A DNA stretch of 33,873 bases from Propionibacteriaceae bacterium (GCA_031272825.1 JAISTE010000015.1:1-33873); one strand, 5' to 3'; numbered from the stretch's first letter, positions 1 to 10,558 are shown. Made by a program: numbers and translations. Notes: generated by a model not told the origin, from the letters alone.

Positions 1-544
1 TGGCCGCAATCAGCGAAGATTTCCCCGCAGAAGGAAAGCCCACCAGGCCGATGTCAGCAACGACCTTGAGCTCCATGTTGATCTTGCGGCTCTCGCCCTC
101 TTCGCCCAGGAGTGCGAAGCCGGGGGCCTTACGTGTCGATGACGCCAGCGCGGCGTTGCCTAAGCCTCCGCGTCCGCCCTGGGCTACGACCAGCTCGGAA
201 TCGGCCCCGGTGAGGTCGGCGAGCAGCTCGCCGGTTTCGGCATCGGTGACCACCGTGCCGTCCGGCACCTTGAGCACGACGTCCTCGCCGTTTGCCCCGT
301 TGCGAAGATCGCCCCTGCCCTGATCGCCGTTTCCGGCCTTGCGCTCGGAGTAGCGGTGATATTCGACGAGCGTAGTCAGCCCCGGATCGACGCGCAGGAT
401 CACCGACCCGCCGTTTCCGCCGTTGCCGCCGTCAGGCCCGCCCAGGGGCTTGAACTTCTCGCGTTTCACGGACGCAACGCCGTTGCCGCCCTTACCAGCG
501 ACGACGGTCAGGGTTACTTTGTCAACAAAGCTCGGAATTGCCAC
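1..544 (-). CDS. obgE: GTPase ObgE/CgtA, N-terminal part (gene runs off window start)
   Basis: This is the Obg-family GTPase, which binds the 50S ribosomal subunit and acts in ribosome assembly and stringent-response control. About 181 codons are present. The glycine-rich Obg fold comes first (motifs [15 protein letters not shown] and [12 protein letters not shown]), then the start of the G domain with the P-loop GFPSAGKSS near the window edge. I chose the GTG at 542-544, giving [12 protein letters not shown], because this matches the usual Obg N-terminus; no strong Shine-Dalgarno sequence precedes it. It lies 33 bp downstream of the lipoprotein gene and belongs to the common rplU-rpmA-obg neighbourhood. 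The C-terminal half is outside the window, so it is absent from the ORF track. The family call is secure. Confidence 0.96.
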   Translation of the reverse strand, partial: MAIPSFVDKVTLTVVAGKGGNGVASVKREKFKPLGGPDGGNGGNGGSVILRVDPGLTTLVEYHRYSERKAGNGDQGRGDLRNGANGEDVVLKVPDGTVVTDAETGELLADLTGADSELVVAQGGRGGLGNAALASSTRKAPGFALLGEEGESRKINMELKVVADIGLVGFPSAGKSSLIAA

Positions 545-577
545 AGGCTGAAGCTTAGTGGCTCGGTGGTTGGCGCC

Positions 578-1648
578 CTACTGTGCAGTCGGGCCCCACG
601 GGTTCTGCGGCTGCTGCGGCGGATTGGGCGGCTGCTGGATCGGCGGCTGCTGGTTGGGCGGCATGGTGTACCGTCCGCCGGTTTGCTGCCCAGGTTGCCC
701 TTCCGGCTGCACTTGCCCAGGCTGTCCTTGCCCAGGTTGCGGCTGTCCTGGCTGACGAACCGGCGGCTGTCCCTGCTGCTGGATCGGCGGCTGCTGCACT
801 GGCTGCCCGCCGGGCTGCTGCGGATAGCCGTACTTGGGCGTCGAACCATATTGGCCCGGCTGCCCGTACTGCTGCTGACCGTACTGCCCCTGCCCGTAGG
901 CCCCCGGCTGGCCATACTGGCCGGGCTGCTGCGGATACTGCCCGTACGGCTGATACTGCGCCTGCTGCTGGGCTTGCTTGGCTTTCTTGTTGCGCGCCAG
1001 CACGATGACGAGCACGATCACCGCCACGACGACCACCAGCGCGATACCCAAGATGATCCAGGTCGTCGGGTTCAACCCTGCACCCGAGCTAAAGAGCCCG
1101 CCGGCGTCTTTCCCGGAGGCCAGCAGCCCCTCGCTGGAGAACAGCTCGCTGACCTGCGTCCAGGTGACGGTCGTTCCCGAGACCGTGCTGGTACCGCTGT
1201 GCTCGGTGACCTCGCCGGGGAACGTGACGGAAATCTTGAATGCGGAGAACATGGTATCGAGGCTGGTGCTCGCACCCGGATAACCGGAAAGCTCGGATTC
1301 GTCGACCTTCAGTTTGAAGGTGTACAGCCCGTCGGCGTGCGTGATGCCCTGATCCACAGAATCGCTGTTGAACCCGTCGATCGACTGGGTACCGGTGATT
1401 TCGCAGGAGATGTACTCACCGTCGTCGACGGCCTTGGTCTGGATATCGGTATCGGAGGAGAGGGAAGAGCCGAGCTTGTCGCACACGTTGTCCTCGGTGA
1501 CCTCGGCCATGGACGCGTAGTCTTTCTCGATACCGACGACCGCCTGAAGCTGGACGTCGTTGTCACCCTTGATATCGACATTCATCTCAAGTTTCACGCA
1601 GCCGGCAAGCACCAGCAGCAAGGGAACGAGAACCAGATATTTTTTCAC
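578..1648 (-). CDS. LppM-like lipoprotein with one membrane helix and a Q/P/G/Y-rich cytoplasmic tail
   Basis: A lipoprotein of 356 aa. A short basic N-terminus and hydrophobic stretch end in the lipobox LAGC, so the mature N-terminal Cys is probably lipidated outside the membrane. The extracytoplasmic domain (about residues 20-190) has the character of the LppM/DUF3153 family, known from mycobacteria. One transmembrane helix follows (IILGIALVVVVAVIVLVIV), then a basic stop-transfer stretch and a tail of about 130 residues made almost only of Gln, Pro, Gly and Tyr (GQYGQ- and QQP-type repeats), predicted cytoplasmic. The start is the GTG at 1646-1648, five bases after a GGAG; a GTG six bases earlier (1654) is possible. 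It sits between rpmA and obgE, behind a terminator-like hairpin. Role unknown; in mycobacteria LppM is linked to envelope lipids and phagosome trafficking, which I do not transfer here. Confidence 0.8.
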   Translation of the reverse strand: MKKYLVLVPLLLVLAGCVKLEMNVDIKGDNDVQLQAVVGIEKDYASMAEVTEDNVCDKLGSSLSSDTDIQTKAVDDGEYISCEITGTQSIDGFNSDSVDQGITHADGLYTFKLKVDESELSGYPGASTSLDTMFSAFKISVTFPGEVTEHSGTSTVSGTTVTWTQVSELFSSEGLLASGKDAGGLFSSGAGLNPTTWIILGIALVVVVAVIVLVIVLARNKKAKQAQQQAQYQPYGQYPQQPGQYGQPGAYGQGQYGQQQYGQPGQYGSTPKYGYPQQPGGQPVQQPPIQQQGQPPVRQPGQPQPGQGQPGQVQPEGQPGQQTGGRYTMPPNQQPPIQQPPNPPQQPQNPWGPTAQ

Positions 1649-1682
1649 TGCCACTCCGATCTAGGACTAGGGCCAGAGTAGC

Positions 1683-1719
1683 AAAATGGGGATGCCCTGC
1701 GAGAGGACATCCCCATTTT
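1683..1719 (-). terminator. Hairpin terminator after rpmA
   Basis: A perfect 12-bp inverted repeat (AAAATGGGGATG / CATCCCCATTTT) with a 13-nt loop lies just after rpmA. On the minus strand the stem ends in TTTT. It probably ends or attenuates the rplU-rpmA transcript before the lipoprotein gene. Confidence 0.75.
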
Positions 1720-1734
1720 GGAAGTTTGTGAAAA

Positions 1735-1983
1735 TCAGGCCTGCACGTCTACAACCCTGCGGCCTCGGCGGGTGCCGAACGTCACTTTGCCCTCACGGAG
1801 AGCGAACAGGGTGTCGTCGCCGCCGCGGCCCACGCCCTCACCGGGGTGGAAGTGGGTGCCGTGCTGGCGAACGATAATTTCGCCGGTGCCGACGAGCTCG
1901 CCGCCGTAGCGCTTAACGCCGAGACGCTGTGCGTTGGAATCGCGGCCGTTCCTCGAGGAGGATGCGCCCTTCTTATGTGCCAT
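1735..1983 (-). CDS. rpmA: 50S ribosomal protein L27
   Basis: An 82-aa protein with the full L27 pattern: N-terminal [15 protein letters not shown], then [12 protein letters not shown] and [22 protein letters not shown]27 reaches the peptidyl-transferase centre of the 50S subunit with its N-terminal tail. The N-terminus begins directly with MAHKKG, without the cleaved extension seen in some Firmicutes. A GGAG lies 7 nt before the ATG. It follows rplU by 12 bp, so the two are co-transcribed as usual. Length is typical. Confidence 0.98.
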   Translation of the reverse strand: MAHKKGASSSRNGRDSNAQRLGVKRYGGELVGTGEIIVRQHGTHFHPGEGVGRGGDDTLFALREGKVTFGTRRGRRVVDVQA

Positions 1984-1995
1984 TTCTTATCTCCT

Positions 1996-2304
1996 CTAGC
2001 TCTCGATAGCGGTGACTTTGACCTGCGTGTAGCGCTGGCGGTGGCCCTGGCGCTTCTTGTAGCCGGTCTTGTTCTTGTACTTGAGGATGTGGATCTTGGG
2101 GCCCTTGGTCTCGGCCAGCACTTCAGCGGAAACCTTGGCCTTGCCGAGCTTGCCCATGTCCGAGGTGACGACGTCGCCGTCAACCAGGAGGACAGGAGCG
2201 AGTTCGACCGAATCTCCGACTGCTGCATCGACCAGGTCGATATTCACAACGTCACCAACAGCCACCTTGTGCTGCCGCGACCCGCTGCGCACGATTGCGT
2301 ACAC
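1996..2304 (-). CDS. rplU: 50S ribosomal protein L21
   Basis: A 102-aa L21 protein that binds 23S rRNA. Recognisable blocks are [13 protein letters not shown] at the N-terminus, [23 protein letters not shown] (rRNA-binding stretch) and the C-terminal YTQVKVTAI. The ORF track extends 25 residues further upstream, but that extension does not resemble L21. The GTG at 2302-2304 gives the family's normal N-terminus (VYAIVRSG), with a purine-rich GAAGAGAGCGAG stretch before it. First gene of the rplU-rpmA pair. Confidence 0.96.
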   Translation of the reverse strand: MYAIVRSGSRQHKVAVGDVVNIDLVDAAVGDSVELAPVLLVDGDVVTSDMGKLGKAKVSAEVLAETKGPKIHILKYKNKTGYKKRQGHRQRYTQVKVTAIES

Positions 2305-2359
2305 GTCTAACTCGCTCTCTTCGCTTTTTGCATACCTTCGGTGAAAACACCGACGGCCT

Positions 2360-2389
2360 ACTGTACTCGCGAACGCCAAGCCGGTGCAA
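2360..2389 (-). promoter_or_regulatory. Candidate promoter for rplU-rpmA
   Basis: On the minus strand a TTGCAC box and a TACAGT box are separated by 18 nt, about 55 nt before the rplU GTG. A small hairpin (CGGTG-TTTT-CACCG) lies in the leader between them and the gene. No experimental support. Confidence 0.35.
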
Positions 2390-2518
2390 ATACATGAGCC
2401 GGGGGACGACCCCCAGCCCCCCGGGCGAAGTGGGCACGTCCGGTTCGCGGCTTACCGCGCCAAAGAATCGTTGTCTGTTGGATGGAAGAGTTCTGGAAAG
2501 ACTCCCCGCTAGCCTCTC

Positions 2519-4486
2519 TCACCCGAGCTGGTTGCGCCGCAACAACGAGTCCACCTGCCCGCCGACGTGCCTGACGTGCCCCTCGTCCACAACCGTGAAC
2601 TGGCTGGCATACGCCTGGTGCGCCTGGAGCAGACGGCCAAAGTCACCACCGGCGTCGTAGCTAGAACCCACGCCGATTTGCAGGAACGGAATCCCCAGCT
2701 GGGCAGCGGCCTTGGCGGCGGCGTGGTGGCAGCGGACGTGGTCGGGGTGGCCGTAGCCGCCCTCTTCGTTGTACGAAACCAGGACGTCTGCCCGCCAGTT
2801 GACCGCAGCGGCTGCGACGTCTCCCACCACCTCGTCGAGATTGGCCTTCGACAGGGCCCCGGCGGGGGAATCGTCGGCCGGGCCCGCGACTCCGTCTGCG
2901 ACCCAGGCCATGCCCGAATCCGAGTATTCGCGCTCGGCCCGGCAATCGGCGCGGTTCGGCTGCGCCCCCAAGAACCCGGCGTCTTTCGCCCCGAGCGCCG
3001 CCAACGCGTTCCGGCGCTCGGCCAGCCGCAGCTCGACCAGCCCGGCCTCGTCCAACCTCTCAACGACGTCCGGGGTCGCCTCCCCCATCTCGCCGCGGGT
3101 CGCGGTGAGCACCAGGCATTCCTTCCCCTCGCGGGCAAGCGCCAAGATCGCCGCACCGGTGGAGAGAGTTTCGTCGTCGGGGTGGGCGTGGACGAACAAG
3201 AAGCGGCGGGCAGCGGAAACGTCCGCCGCATGCCGACGGTGAGCCGGCAGCGGGACTTGATCGTCGAGTTCGCCGCCGAGCAAGGCCTGGTACAGGTGTT
3301 CCATGGAGCGAACCATGCCAGACCAGGTAAAACGCCGCGCGTGAACCCGCGAGACCGTACCCATGCGCTCCAACAGCTTCGGGCGGGAAAGCAGCTTGGT
3401 GATGGCGACCGCCCAGTCCTCGGGCTGGCGCGAATCCATCAGCTGCCCCGTCTCCCCATGTACGACGGCCTCACGCAAGCCCCCCGCAGAAGATGCGATC
3501 ACCGGGGTACCGCAGGCGGCCGATTCCAGGGCCACCAGCCCGAACGTCTCGGAGTGGGAGGTAACCAGCGACAGCTCGGCATTTCTAAACAGCCAGGCTA
3601 TGTCCTCTCGCGAGAGCGCCCCGACAAAGTGCACCATGTCCTGCAAGCCAAGCTCGGCCACCAATTGGTTCAGCATCTGCTGATACTCGGCGAAGTCGGG
3701 CGAGTCCGCCCCGGCTATCACCAGGTGCGGGCGGATCGGCTCGGCGACCTCGGCCAGCGCCCGGATCGCGAGATCGGGCGCCTTGAGCGGCTGGAGCCTG
3801 GCGGCCATGGCGATGTACTTTGCCGAAGGAATGCCCTTGAATCGCCCGGGTATTGGATCGGCAGGGCATTCGCGCCTGGGACGGAAGAGGTTCAGATCCA
3901 CCCCGGGGTGCACGATGGCTACCCGATCGGGATTGGCGCCGCAGCGCTCGATGACCGTGCGCGCCTCGGCTGCCGAGATGGCGATCACGAGGTCGGATTC
4001 TTGGGCGAGCATCGCCTCGCCGGGCACGCGCTGGGGTGATTCGGCCGGCTCGCCCTCGGCCAGCACCGAGCCGGGCTTGGCGGCGACGGAGTGGAAGGAT
4101 TGCACGTGCGGGACGCCCCTGGCCCTGGCCAGCGGCAGGGCCGCAACCCCCGACATCCAGTGCTGGGAGTGGAAGATGTCGTAGTCGGCGTCGATTCCGG
4201 CCAGCGCCTCGGTGAACTGTGGGATGTACTGGTCGATTTCAGACTTCGCAAGCGGTGCCGTCGGGCCGGCGGTGAGATGAAGCAAGCGCAGGTTTTCGGC
4301 CAACTCCAGGACGTCGGGCTGGGAAGGGTCGGATCGGCGGGTGATGAGATCGACGCGATGGCCGAGCCTGGCCAATTCTTCGGCGGCGTGCAGCTCGACG
4401 ACGTTCATCCCCCCGGCATCACCCGAACCCGGGGCGTCGGCGGGGGATGTGTGCATGGAAACCATCGCGATACGCAGCTGGGGCAT
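2519..4486 (-). CDS. mshA-mshB: Fused mycothiol enzyme: MshA glycosyltransferase + MshB-type deacetylase
   Basis: A 655-aa protein that appears to join two mycothiol biosynthesis enzymes. Residues 1 to about 405 are a GT4 glycosyltransferase with the MshA signature near the N-terminus (GSGDAGGMNVVELHAAEELA) and the EX7E donor site (SETFGLVALE); MshA links GlcNAc to inositol phosphate. After a linker of about 20 residues, residues 427-655 form a zinc-dependent LmbE/PIG-L deacetylase with metal motifs HAHPDDE and GYGHPDH and the MshB/Mca-like YSDSGMA block; MshB removes the acetyl group from GlcNAc-Ins. The second half is shorter than free MshB (about 225 versus about 300 aa). The two halves are normally separate genes. 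The ATG is 9 bp after the upstream hydrolase stop, suggesting translational coupling. MshA assignment is strong; for the C-terminal half MshB is preferred over Mca because of the fusion partner. Confidence 0.9.
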   Translation of the reverse strand: MPQLRIAMVSMHTSPADAPGSGDAGGMNVVELHAAEELARLGHRVDLITRRSDPSQPDVLELAENLRLLHLTAGPTAPLAKSEIDQYIPQFTEALAGIDADYDIFHSQHWMSGVAALPLARARGVPHVQSFHSVAAKPGSVLAEGEPAESPQRVPGEAMLAQESDLVIAISAAEARTVIERCGANPDRVAIVHPGVDLNLFRPRRECPADPIPGRFKGIPSAKYIAMAARLQPLKAPDLAIRALAEVAEPIRPHLVIAGADSPDFAEYQQMLNQLVAELGLQDMVHFVGALSREDIAWLFRNAELSLVTSHSETFGLVALESAACGTPVIASSAGGLREAVVHGETGQLMDSRQPEDWAVAITKLLSRPKLLERMGTVSRVHARRFTWSGMVRSMEHLYQALLGGELDDQVPLPAHRRHAADVSAARRFLFVHAHPDDETLSTGAAILALAREGKECLVLTATRGEMGEATPDVVERLDEAGLVELRLAERRNALAALGAKDAGFLGAQPNRADCRAEREYSDSGMAWVADGVAGPADDSPAGALSKANLDEVVGDVAAAAVNWRADVLVSYNEEGGYGHPDHVRCHHAAAKAAAQLGIPFLQIGVGSSYDAGGDFGRLLQAHQAYASQFTVVDEGHVRHVGGQVDSLLRRNQLG

Positions 4487-4495
4487 GCCGGAAGT

Positions 4496-5230
4496 CTACT
4501 GAAACAGAGCCATCTCGTTGCGTCTGGCGAAGCGAGGCGGCGTCTCCAGCCTGACGTCGATGAAGCGCCTTACCGTGCGCACCAGGGCGCGGGATGCGGC
4601 GGGAAGCCGGGCCATGTCTTGTTCCGTTCGCGCGGCCAGCCCGTGCCCCTGACCCTCCATGGCTTCGAGTTTTGCCAGCTTCTGGCCTTCGGTCTCCAGG
4701 GCTGACTCGATCTCCTTGGGCGTTCCCATCGGATCTTCTGTGCCTTGAACCAGCAGCGAGTCTCCGGCAACCCGGGCCAGTTCATGTACGGAAATCCGCC
4801 ACGGATAGCCGACGGGATGCAGCGGGAAACCGAGCAGCACCAGCCCCCGCTGGGGTTGGGCGTAGCAGCGGCAGGCGACGCGCGCACCCGCAGAACGCCC
4901 GCCGGCGACCATCGGCAGCCCGGGGAAGAGCACCGGCATCTCCGCCAGCGCGGCTTTCCAAGCGGTATCGAGGGTTTGGGCCGGGCCCGCGGCGTCGCGG
5001 CCCAAGACCCGCCAGGGCTGCTCGAAGCGCACGACCGCGATCCCTACGGGCGGCAACCCGCTTGCCAGCGCCTCCAGGTCGGGAGCGTCGACGCCTGCGC
5101 GGGCCCCGTGACCGAGCAGCAGCACCGCGCGCGCATCGAACGCCGGGTCAATGTACAGACGCCCGAGACCAGCCGGAGTGGCCACCTCCATAACGGCCTG
5201 GTCTGTAATCGCGTAGCGCATGACCTCCAT
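4496..5230 (-). CDS. Alpha/beta hydrolase, Tex30/KANL3-like family
   Basis: A 244-aa alpha/beta hydrolase. It shows LLLGHGARAGVDAPDL (oxyanion region), the nucleophile elbow GGRSAGAR (Ser), an acid loop with Asp (LLVQGTEDPMG) and a late His (GQGHGL). This pattern fits the small Tex30/KANL3 hydrolase family, whose substrate in bacteria is not known. It is 9 bp upstream of the mshA-mshB gene on the same strand, so the two are very probably co-transcribed. The start is uncertain: the first ATG (5230) lacks a Shine-Dalgarno sequence, and the second ATG (5221) has GGAGG only 2 nt before it. A possible -10 box TAATCT lies at 5261-5266. Confidence 0.8.
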   Translation of the reverse strand: MEVMRYAITDQAVMEVATPAGLGRLYIDPAFDARAVLLLGHGARAGVDAPDLEALASGLPPVGIAVVRFEQPWRVLGRDAAGPAQTLDTAWKAALAEMPVLFPGLPMVAGGRSAGARVACRCYAQPQRGLVLLGFPLHPVGYPWRISVHELARVAGDSLLVQGTEDPMGTPKEIESALETEGQKLAKLEAMEGQGHGLAARTEQDMARLPAASRALVRTVRRFIDVRLETPPRFARRNEMALFQ

Positions 5231-5407
5231 ACAACAAGAGTCGGTTTTCAGCGCGGTTACAGATTACTTTCCCGTACGTTTCATTTGTCCTTGCTTGCCA
5301 ATGCTTTGGGCTTAAGCCCTTCGGCCCCGCATTCGCTGTGGGGCGGAAGAACTCACAAAACCAAGACAACTGCGATCACCGACTCTTGACTTCCCGAGTT
5401 TTCTGGC

Positions 5408-5568
5408 CGTCATCCCGCGCGTGAGCGAAGCGAGGTCATGCTGCGCGTAGTCGCAGTACGCGGGATCTCTCCCTATAACGCGGCGAGATGCTATTCGTCG
5501 CTTCGCTCCTTGAGACCGGGGCGGGGACTGCGTCCCGCTGCAGTCTGCGACTGCGCGCAGCATGACGG
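5408..5568. repeat. Dispersed palindromic repeat, copy 1 (composite)
   Basis: The element begins CGTCATCCCGCGCG and ends CGCGCAGCATGACG, with internal sequence shared with copies 3, 8 and 9 (for example CTCCTTGAGACCGGGGCGGG). It fills much of the 438-bp gap between the divergent hydrolase and nadE. The rest of the gap holds small palindromes (GGGCTTAAGCCC, GCCCC...GGGGC) and no gene I can support. Confidence 0.75.
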
Positions 5569-5668
5569 GGTAGTGTGCATCCAGTCGCACTTGTCCCGCC
5601 CACGCCGCCCCAATGCCCGCAAATGCGGACATACCCATCCCCCTTCTGGCCCGTGAGAGAATTCCCAC

Positions 5669-7681
<2,013 letters not shown>

Positions 7682-7708
7682 CGCCCGTCATCGGGCGCAA
7701 CCAAACCT

Positions 7709-7793
7709 CGTCATCGGGCGCGAAGTCGCAGGATCCCAACGCACGATGATGCACCGAAGCAAGTTAGATCCTGCGACTTCGCGCAGGATGACG
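7709..7793. repeat. Dispersed palindromic repeat, copy 2, between nadE and rne
   Basis: Two 27-bp arms (7709-7735 and 7767-7793) are inverted copies that match at about 25 of 27 positions. Each arm is itself a hairpin (ATCCTGCG...CGCAGGAT). The pair could form a large cruciform or double hairpin in the convergent gap and may add to termination. A partial arm (CGTCATCGGGCG) also lies at 7686-7697. Confidence 0.8.
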
Positions 7794-7797
7794 GGTG

Positions 7798-7830
7798 GGT
7801 TATTCCCTAACCCCTAGGGTAGGGAACAAC
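7798..7830. terminator. Bidirectional terminator-like hairpin between nadE and rne
   Basis: An imperfect inverted repeat, GTTATTCCCTA / TAGGGAACAAC, with CCC/GGG at the centre. It lies nine bases past the rne stop and serves the convergent genes. No long U-tract follows. Confidence 0.5.
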
Positions 7831-7838
7831 CCTAACCT

Positions 7839-10409
7839 CTACTTCCTGCCGCCCTTGCGGCCGCTCTTCTTGCCGCCCTTGTGCTTGCGGTCGCCGCCGT
7901 CGGCGGGGGCCTGCGTCGCAACCGGGGCATCGTGAATGTGGTAGCCGCGGCCATTACATGTCTCGCAGGGCACGGTGAACGCCTCAGCCAACCCGGTGCC
8001 GATCTTCTTGCGGGTCATCTGCACCAGGCCAAGCGACGAAACCTCGGCGACCTGGTGACGCGTGCGGTCGCGGCCCAGAGCCTCGACCAGCCTGCGCAGC
8101 AGCAACTCGCGGTTGGCGGGCAGCACCATGTCGATGAAGTCGATGACGATGATTCCGCCGATGTCGCGAAGCCTGAGCTGGCGCACGATCTCCTCGGCGG
8201 CCTCCAGGTTGTTGGCGGTGACCGTCGCCTCCAGGTTTCCGGCGCTGCCGGTAAACCTGCCGGTGTTGACGTCGATGACGGTCATAGCCTCCGTGCGGTC
8301 AATCACCAGCGAGCCGCCCGACGGCAGGTAGACCTTGCGCTCCAGGGCCTTCATCACCTGCTCTTGGACGCGGTGGAAGTCGAACAGGTCACCGTTCTTC
8401 TCCCGATCCCAGCGCACCAGGCGGTCGGCGAGCTGCGGGGCGACGTGCTGGATGTAGGCGGAGATCGTCTCGTAGGCGTCGTCGATCTCGCCGTTGCCGT
8501 CGATCACGAGCTTCGAGAAATCCTCGGAGAACAGGTCGCGCACAATGCGGATGGTGAGGTCAGGCTCGGAGTAGAGCAGCTGCGGGGCTCCCCCGGCGGC
8601 GGCTTTCTTTTCGATGACCTCCCACTGGGCCTTCACTCGGTTGACGTCGCGGATCAGCTCTTCCTCGGAAGCCCCCTCGGCGGCGGTTCGGATGATGACC
8701 GACGCCTTGGATGGTATCAGCGAATCCAGGATGGACTTCAGGCGGTGACGCTCGTTCTCGGGCAGCTTGCGCGAGACGCCAGAGAGGTGGCCGCCCGGCG
8801 AATAGACGATATAGCGCCCTGGCAAGGACATATGTGCCGTCAGGCGCGCACCCTTGGTACCGACCGGATCTTTGGTGACCTGAACGACGACCGTCTGGCC
8901 GGGCTTGAAAGCCTGCTCGATCTTCTTGTTCTGGCCGGTCAGATCGAAGGCCTCCCAGTCCACCTCACCCGCGTACAGCACGGCGTTGCGGTGGCGGCCG
9001 ATGTCGATGAACGCGGCCTCCATCGAAGGCAGCACGTTCTGAACCTTGCCCAGGTAGATGTTGCCGATCATTCCCGCAGATGACGGACGGTCGACGTAGT
9101 GTTCGACCAGAACCCCGTCTTCCATGACGGCCAACTGCGCGTAGTCCTCCGTCTGGCGGATGAGCATCATCCGGTCTACGGATTCGCGGCGGGCCAAGAA
9201 CTCGGACTCGCTCAGGATCGGGGCGCGGCGGCGCGAGGCCGTGCGGCCCTCCCTGCGGCGCTGGCGCTTGGCCTCGACGCGGGTGGAGCCTTCGATTCCG
9301 GAAACCTCGTCCTTCACCGGCTTGTTGTTGCGCTTGGGATCGCGCACGCGCACGACCACGTTCTCCGGGTCGTCGTCGGCCTCGCCTAGGGCCTCTCCCC
9401 TGCGGCGGCGGCGACGGCGGCGGCGGCCCGTGCCGTCTTCCTCGCCTTCGGCGCCGGTCTCGGTCTGCTCGTTAGTCTCGGCCTGTTCTTGGGCTTCGGG
9501 CTGTTCTTGGGTTTCGGCGACCGCCTCAGAATCGCCGTTCTCCATCAGCTCTTCGCCGTCCTCGGAGCGGCGGCGGCGCCGGCCTCCTCTGCGGCGACGG
9601 CGGCGGTGAACCTCGCCGTCCTCGCTCTCATCCCCTGAAATGGCCGCCACCAGGGCATCGAGCGCCTCGGCGGCGTGCGGATCGACGGTCTTCTCGGCCT
9701 TGCGGTCGGCCACTTTGGACTTGAGCTGGGCCAGCTCGGCCTCCAGCGGATCGGTCGGGGTATCGGCTTTGGCTTCTTGCGCCTTTTGGGGTTCGGCGGC
9801 TTTCGCGGACTCGGGGGCCGGGGTCGCCTCGGGAGCGGCGTTCACCCACTTGGATTTCTTGGGGGCGGGAGCCTTGCGCGCTTCGGCCGCAGGGGTTTCT
9901 ATCGCCGGGGTTTGGGCAGCCGGGATTTGGGCAGCTGCAGGAACTTCAGTCCCGGCGTCGGCCGCATTCTCGGCGCTCTTGGTGGTGCGCTTGCGGGTGC
10001 GGCGAACCGGGGCGGGCTTTTCCTCGCTGGTCGCGGTGTCAGCCGGTGCGCTGGCCGCGGCTTCTTCTTTGGGAGCCTCGGACTTCGCGGTTTCGGCGTT
10101 CTCGGCCTTCGGCTCAACCTTCTTGCGGGTGCGCTTGGGCTTGGGAGCCTCCTCGGCGGCAACGGGTGCAGCGTCCTCGGCAGAGCTATCTGCTGCAGCT
10201 TCCGTCTTGGGTGCGGCCTTCTTGCGCGTACGCTTGGGCTTGTCTTCAGCCGTCGTTTCCGCAGTTTCAACGGCGGACGGAGCTTCGGCGGCCTTCGCCG
10301 CTTCGGCTGCTTTGTCTGCTTCTATCTGTGCTTTGGTGCGCCGACGCCTCGGGGCCTTCGGCGCTTCAGCTTCCGGCGTGGCGGTAGGTTGAACTTCGTC
10401 TTCGAGCAT
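7839..10409 (-). CDS. rne: Ribonuclease E/G family endoribonuclease
   Basis: An 856-aa RNase E/G-type enzyme for mRNA turnover and rRNA maturation. Roughly the first 400 residues are low complexity: Ala/Glu/Lys stretches with repeated KRTRKK-type basic clusters and runs of Arg (RRRRRRGGRRRRR), probably disordered and RNA-binding. The conserved part follows: an S1-like segment (NIYLGKVQNVLPSMEAAFID), the 5'-sensor/RNase H-like region, catalytic acidic motifs (TVIDVNTGRFTG and IIVIDFIDM) and the zinc-link CETCNGRGYH near the C-terminus. The ATG is preceded by GAGGAG. The arm sits N-terminal to the catalytic core, as is usual in actinobacteria. rne is often next to rplU-rpmA-obg; here about 5 kb of other genes lie between. 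Confidence 0.95.
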   Translation of the reverse strand: MLEDEVQPTATPEAEAPKAPRRRRTKAQIEADKAAEAAKAAEAPSAVETAETTAEDKPKRTRKKAAPKTEAAADSSAEDAAPVAAEEAPKPKRTRKKVEPKAENAETAKSEAPKEEAAASAPADTATSEEKPAPVRRTRKRTTKSAENAADAGTEVPAAAQIPAAQTPAIETPAAEARKAPAPKKSKWVNAAPEATPAPESAKAAEPQKAQEAKADTPTDPLEAELAQLKSKVADRKAEKTVDPHAAEALDALVAAISGDESEDGEVHRRRRRRGGRRRRRSEDGEELMENGDSEAVAETQEQPEAQEQAETNEQTETGAEGEEDGTGRRRRRRRRRGEALGEADDDPENVVVRVRDPKRNNKPVKDEVSGIEGSTRVEAKRQRRREGRTASRRRAPILSESEFLARRESVDRMMLIRQTEDYAQLAVMEDGVLVEHYVDRPSSAGMIGNIYLGKVQNVLPSMEAAFIDIGRHRNAVLYAGEVDWEAFDLTGQNKKIEQAFKPGQTVVVQVTKDPVGTKGARLTAHMSLPGRYIVYSPGGHLSGVSRKLPENERHRLKSILDSLIPSKASVIIRTAAEGASEEELIRDVNRVKAQWEVIEKKAAAGGAPQLLYSEPDLTIRIVRDLFSEDFSKLVIDGNGEIDDAYETISAYIQHVAPQLADRLVRWDREKNGDLFDFHRVQEQVMKALERKVYLPSGGSLVIDRTEAMTVIDVNTGRFTGSAGNLEATVTANNLEAAEEIVRQLRLRDIGGIIVIDFIDMVLPANRELLLRRLVEALGRDRTRHQVAEVSSLGLVQMTRKKIGTGLAEAFTVPCETCNGRGYHIHDAPVATQAPADGGDRKHKGGKKSGRKGGRK

Positions 10410-10558
10410 ATGCGCTCCTCAATGTCACTTGTCGCGGTGACCAGGTCTCAGGGTGCGCCTGGTTCGCGAGCAATAAAGCCTTTCGTGAGGGCCGCCAGCC
10501 TCCGCGGTCGTTTCCGTCGCGGTGAAGCTCCCCATGCGCCTGGGTGGCAACCCTGATG

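Noticed and set aside
356-1681. 441-aa plus-strand ORF
   Set aside because: It lies opposite the LppM-like lipoprotein and obgE; its Leu/Arg-rich first half is the complement of the Q/P/G tail.
2567-4039. 490-aa plus-strand ORF
   Set aside because: It is an antisense shadow of the mshA-mshB fusion.
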